DNA from: Ectocarpus siliculosus
Lineage: Eukaryota > Sar > Phaeophyceae > Ectocarpales > Ectocarpaceae
Direction of reading: 5' to 3'
Length of the DNA stretch: 64,000 nucleotides
Assembly (NCBI GenBank): GCA_000310025.1
Contig: FN649728.1
Location: 636,648 to 700,647, forward strand
Every line of letters begins with the position of its first letter. Position 1 is the first letter of the stretch. The position numbers were made by a program, and so were the translations under genes. The notes under the pieces were generated by a model. That model saw nothing but the letters and a program-made list of their open reading frames with translations, did not search any database and had not been told where the DNA came from. Positions 60,601-64,000 of this stretch are shown here, in pieces.

Positions 60601-62142
60601 TCTTTCGTCTTGCTTTTCATCCTTCCCCTGCCGCTCTTGCCGTACTGGCTAGTGCGACAAGGACTCCACCGCTCCTCCCACTATAGCGTCGAGCATGAAA
60701 CCGAACTCTGTGCGAAGCGTTGTCAGGGTCTTGGTTGCCCACCATGCATGCCGTGCGGTCGGCATCCAAACAAAACAATCCCACCAGGGAACAGCAGTAC
60801 CGCACGGGGAAGGGCATCATTTCCTGGAGTGCCGCTAAGGCAAACCAAGCTACAGCACGTGGCTCCGAAACAAGAGGGTGGTGGGACAAAGGCCCTCGAC
60901 CCTCGTATATAGCAGCCCGTCGTATATACCGGAATAAGAGGATACCCAATCCAATTATGGCGGGTCCAGTCCGTGACAAACGATTAAGGCACCCTCTTAC
61001 CATATCGGAGTCACGACTGTACACAGATTTACATCCTTATTCCACTGTAAACAAGGTTGGTTTGTCCTCGGGATGGGCTTGGATTCTTTGTCGTTTTGCT
61101 TGTTGTCCCGTCTAGTCGGAGTAGGGCTTCCGGCGTCGGAGTTTCCGGTTGGGGGCAGTTGACGGCTTTCATGTAAGCGGATGCAGCAAAAGTCCTTAAT
61201 CCAAACACATACAATATCGAAACCATGAGCAGTTTTAACACTAACAGGAGCCGAGCACAGCCATCTACAGCAGCAGGTGCGCCCGATATCTGGCTGAAGA
61301 TGCCGCAACGCTCCGAACGATGCGAAAACTCGCTGCTGCCTTGTACTGTACCGAAAACTGACTTCGTGAGAGACTACGGCAGTAGATGCCCGGCCGGCGG
61401 TATTCGTCGGCTGGCGGGAGATGAGTTGGCCACGGGGAGGAAGACTCAACATAAGGCGACGGTAACTTTAGATACAAAGGTGCTTTGGAGATATCAGCTG
61501 GGTCGGCGTATGGTACGGACTGGACAGGGGGTGGTATTGTCCGTATCTTTCGCCCAATTGCACATGACAAGCCCGGCGATACTATGGATAGCATGGGCGA
61601 AGAGATCAGGCCCTGTACAGTCCGTGCTGCCATACATTGGAAAATGGCTGCACGCGTTATCTGTGCACAAGGTGCTTTTCGCGCACGCCAAGAAGCGGCG
61701 TAGATACTCCCATTGTTCTTCGTCGAATGTCGTGGGATTTGCTGACGTGTGCCATGTACAGCTCAAAATTCCGACATGACATGACCAAAAAATTCAAACG
61801 TGGATCAATCAACACCACTTACATCCACCTCCAACTCACCGGGTCGAACTCGTCATCATCGTCCATGGATGCCCTCAACACCACCCCCACCCCCATTCTA
61901 CCCACCGATGGTCTCCGCTGGCAGCAATCTACACCGCCCCGCGATCTCCCTGCTGTTGGTGCTGCTGTCACTGCTGCCGTACCGTCAATGACCCCGCCTG
62001 CTACCGCTCCTCGAACAACGACAAAGCTCTGGGCTCCCCGGGGCCTGCATAATGCCCCGATTATTGCAAGAGACATACCGACCCCCAAGCATGGTAGTGA
62101 TCTATCCCCCGCGAAGGACCCAGGACGCCTCCTGACGGGCAT
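51649..62142 (-). CDS. plastid-targeted 4Fe-4S ferredoxin-domain protein with long acidic/basic N-terminal part
   Basis: Exons on the minus strand: 62142-61840, 60097-59984, 59767-59598, 59207-59044, 57664-57516, 54946-54814, 54099-53944, 52721-52614, 51825-51649. All join in phase except between the fifth and sixth, where an exon of length 2 modulo 3 must be missing between 57.5 and 54.95 kb. Total without it is about 490 codons. Exon 1 looks like a bipartite plastid leader: basic start, hydrophobic VGMSLAIIGALC, then AQSF before an Arg/Ala-rich transit-like part. Exons 2-5 encode charged helices (WEKENKEEEEEKKRQAEA). Exons 6-7 hold CIGCTHC and CPVDC, the four ligands of one 4Fe-4S cluster. 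Exon 8 has RCDNCPSKGCYNCPM, and the end is Lys/Arg/Glu-rich. Similar ferredoxin domains occur in plant DnaJ-ferredoxin proteins; no J domain is seen here. It could be two genes, but shared strand, phase and the leader argue for one. Confidence 0.72.
52066..52292 (-). mobile_element. diverged TIR element in the last intron of the ferredoxin gene
   Basis: The left end CTACCGCAGGTGACGCAATA...CACACCCCC and the segment AGCTCGATTGCTCCACGACG match the 221-base elements in inverse orientation; the right end carries ATCGGTCCAAGAGGGTGTTG. More eroded than its relatives. Confidence 0.55.
53207..53427 (+). mobile_element. 221-base MITE, copy A, in a ferredoxin-gene intron
   Basis: The terminal inverted repeat runs TACCGTATATGACACAAGAT...ACACACCCCC and on through the AGCTCGATT segment, about 55 bases, nearly perfect. 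The interior contains CACAGCGCCGAAAACGG and CCTCTTCGTCGTGG. No coding capacity. Confidence 0.85.
54534..54754 (+). mobile_element. 221-base MITE, copy B, in the adjacent ferredoxin-gene intron
   Basis: Same length and interior as copy A, with TACCGTACATGACACAAGAT at the left and a slightly eroded right end. Same orientation as copy A. Confidence 0.85.
55738..56190 (-). mobile_element. dispersed repeat with poly-C end, copy 3 (reverse), with a second partial 3' end
   Basis: On the plus strand it reads GGGGGGGTGTACTCA, then GCATCCCTACAAAGCCGGGA and the rest of the family in reverse. A second copy of the 3' part (56090-56170) followed by another G-rich run sits behind it, like the head-to-tail arrangement at 7.2 kb. 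Confidence 0.7.
57305..57385 (+). mobile_element. short 3' fragment of the poly-C-tailed repeat
   Basis: GGACGCGTGGTCAATGGTCT, then AAGGCATGCAACACATGAG followed by AAGCCCCC matches the short version at 7220-7280. Confidence 0.6.
57700..58060. repeat. GTT/GTC-rich low-complexity tract in a ferredoxin-gene intron
   Basis: Imperfect GTT, GTC and TGC triplets with two related blocks containing ACAGCAGT.GCC. No exon recognised. Confidence 0.5.
59270..59530 (+). repeat. tandem repeat of about 90 bases, three to four copies, in a ferredoxin-gene intron
   Basis: Each unit contains CACACCACACGATGG, then 'tcaacaagtt' or 'tccacaagtt', 'cagcgt' and 'tcacaacgctg'. Copies differ by point changes and a CA/A-rich spacer. 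Confidence 0.75.
60116..60323 (-). mobile_element. CAG-type MITE, copy 2, in intron 1 of the ferredoxin gene
   Basis: On the plus strand it starts CAGTCGTGGTCCCGGTTTAG and ends CCGGGACTACGACTG. Its interior is the reverse complement of copy 1 at 33.7 kb, including the segment AGCGGGATGCCCCTGAATAA. Its left end lies 18 bases from the intron 1/exon 2 acceptor of the ferredoxin gene. Confidence 0.8.
60330..61839. other. remainder of ferredoxin-gene intron 1, no gene seen
   Basis: Several open frames exist on both strands, none with a recognisable motif or splice context. Confidence 0.35.
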
Positions 62143-62513
62143 GCTTGCTTTGCGCTTGACCTGCACCTGTTCGTGTGCCGCCGGCCCACGCGCCCACGCG
62201 ACAGCAGCAGGTGTTTTGCGGTGGATTTATTTTCATACACGGAGCCCCTTTCCATGTCTCCCCCCCCCGACCCGAACTAATTCTGTAAAAACGGATCTTT
62301 CTCGTTCAGTATTCCCCCGCCTTTTGTCCCGGTGGGGAGACATCACCCCCGGATCACCCAACAAAACCACACGCGCACTGCACGCACACTTCGATCGCAC
62401 CCGTATATCTCCCACAACCAACGCGCCATCCTCTCCAGCAGCACGTCAGCTATAGTTTTTCGCCCCTCCCGCTGCGCTGCTCCGAAAGCAGTACACAGAG
62501 TACGCACGAGATC
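62143..62513. promoter_or_regulatory. divergent intergenic region between ferredoxin and OYE genes
   Basis: The 371 bases between the two start codons must contain both promoters if the starts are right. I see no clear TATA box. Shared regulation is possible but not shown. Confidence 0.3.
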
Positions 62514-62683
62514 ATGACAACGTTTTCGACGCCACTCACTCACCATCGGCGGCATGGAGCTCCGCAACAGGTTCGTGATGTGTCCTCTAACCAGGAACCG
62601 CGCGACCATGGACCTGGTGCCTACCGACCGGGAGGCTGAGACTAGCATGCTAGTCTACTACGAGCAGCGTGCTACACATGCGG
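62514..62683 (+). CDS. Old Yellow Enzyme-type NADH:flavin oxidoreductase, first exon only (partial, possible frameshift)
   Basis: The exon encodes TIGGMELRNRFVMCPLTRNR, MDLVPTDREAE and LVYYEQRATHAG, then a GTAAGC donor in phase 1. This is the N-terminal first strand and FMN-contact region of the OYE family (12-oxophytodienoate reductase and relatives), which reduce enones with NAD(P)H and FMN. No second exon was found before the window ends, so the gene continues to the right. The family start would be ATG at 62514 (MTTFSTPLT), but CACTCACTCACC contains an ACTC unit too many, putting that ATG out of frame with the rest. Either the real start is ATG 62554, or the copy or the assembly carries a 4-base duplication. 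Confidence 0.7.
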
Positions 62684-64000
62684 GTAAGCAAGCGTTCGTG
62701 TCCTCCAGGCTTCCACAGCATCAAGCAGAGCATCAGTAGGGGTACAGCAGTTGTATTGCTTTTGGGCGGGGCGCCACCTCTCCCGGGAAGGGCGCAAGAT
62801 TCAGCCCAACGGCCTCTTTGTCCCTTTGTTCCGGTCGTTGTCGCTGGGGTTCATGCACTTCACTCAGAACCATGTTATTCACAAATTGTGGTGTTGACGC
62901 TGACGAATCCAAAAGTCGCGAGAAAACCATCGACAAGCACACCGGCATCTTCAGCACAAAAAAATACCCCAAGGCAGATTTTTTTCGCTTCCGCCTCTTC
63001 AGGCATGGACAGATATATACGGGCCGACATAAACGATTCCCGCGCATCTCGCAAGTTTTTCCGTGAGATACATGGATGGGTAGTCTTTCTGTGTGTGTAT
63101 TTATTATTCCTTAATATATACCAGACCGTTGATCATCACTTCAGCAACGACGTATGTATCCTTCCTTCGCCTTGTCGATGTGATGTGGTAGTCGTTGGCT
63201 CTTCGTGGTTAGGTCTGACTGACTGAGCAAGATACTGCTTTGGTCTGGAAAATTCTTGGCTCGCGCGTTGGTTCCACTACTACAGAGTACACCCAAAGAC
63301 ATGCCTAAGCACGGTGGGGTGTTTGGGCCGAAGAATTAGCGGTGCGACTACATATATATGCGAAACAAAAGAGAACCATCAGGATAACGGAGAATGTATT
63401 TGATGGTGCCCGCGGGCAATTTTTTTGGTCTATGTCCCGTGTGCACCAATGGGAGGAGATAATCACCCTTCCTTTTTGTTTGTAATGAGAGTTGACCCCC
63501 TTAGAATCAATCGCCTGCAGGCTGTGTGGAACTCTCTTGTCCGACCACGGATGCAGGTTATTGTGGCTTTCCTTTGTTATCTCCTCGTGAGAAAGGCTTT
63601 CCCGTTGTCTTCCAACGCAACCCAAGCCAACGCACACGGATCCCAAGCCGCACGACCAAACCCGATCGCACGCACACACGCACACATTCCTCGGCATGCA
63701 AGACTCGAGCTTTATGTCGACTCGGCATCAAGCCCGAGTCTTGCATGACGTCACTTAATAGCATCTGATGACGCCAAATAGAAGTAAGTACCAAATTTCC
63801 ATGGTCAAGCATGACCACACGTCTACCTCCAAATACTATTAACATGTAGGTATCTTCACATTAAAAAACCGTTCCTTTCTCTCTATCGAGTACCTTCGTC
63901 TGTCCGTACTAGTCTAACACTTGACGCGGTCGATTCCCGTAGTCACAGGCTAACTTACCCAAAAAAGGTACCCTCAAATAAACTGGAATACTAAAGTATA
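62684..64000. other. OYE intron/flank, no further exon recognised
   Basis: I looked for the expected next OYE block (a Gly-Leu-Ile/Val-Thr-Glu-Gly type segment) in phase and did not find it. A hairpin lies at 63695-63747. Confidence 0.35.
63695..63747. repeat. inverted repeat, 18-base arms, 17-base loop
   Basis: CATGCAAGACTCGAGCTT pairs with AAGCCCGAGTCTTGCATG with one mismatch. It may be a hairpin in RNA or a relic of a small inverted-repeat element. No T run follows, so it is not a simple terminator. Confidence 0.7.

Overview
The window reads as nuclear DNA of a stramenopile, most likely a brown alga such as Ectocarpus. Genes are split into many short exons separated by introns of a few hundred bases to about 2 kb. 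Intergenic DNA is full of simple repeats and small mobile elements, two assembly gaps (runs of N) fall in low-complexity tracts, and an interstitial TTAGGG array is present. The organism call rests on gene architecture (ANK-PH-ANK myosin, bipartite plastid leader, Fucus-like metallothionein); no database was searched. All splice models were built by hand from GT/GC-AG sites, reading phase and protein family sense.

Layout. 1-9016: mostly gene-poor, holding a decayed minus-strand zinc-finger gene that looks transposon-derived (about 3.9-5.3 kb) and several repeat families with poly-C tracts. 9017-31597 (+): one large myosin heavy-chain gene, 39 modelled exons, 1947 codons plus stop, with SH3-like N-terminus, motor, long IQ neck, ankyrin repeats, PH domain, more ankyrin repeats and an unassigned C-terminal domain. 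31598-35235: no gene, one MITE. 35236-38337 (+): a three-exon metallothionein of 50 residues whose first intron carries two degraded copies of its own second exon. 38338-44645: no gene, a CTC microsatellite with a gap, and a repeat with a poly-C end. 44646-48729 (+): a five-exon secreted, probably GPI-anchored protein with two Lin-12/Notch repeats. 48730-51648: a decayed open-frame block and eight exact TTAGGG units. 51649-62142 (-): a plastid-targeted 4Fe-4S ferredoxin-domain protein, its introns packed with MITEs. 62514 onward (+): the first exon of an Old Yellow Enzyme-type flavin oxidoreductase that runs off the window, in divergent orientation to the ferredoxin gene.

The genes do not form a pathway; each is an independent eukaryotic transcription unit. 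The recurring theme is small repeats inside introns: the ferredoxin gene and the LNR gene carry at least seven TIR-type or poly-C-tailed elements between them, one ending only 18 bases from a splice acceptor.
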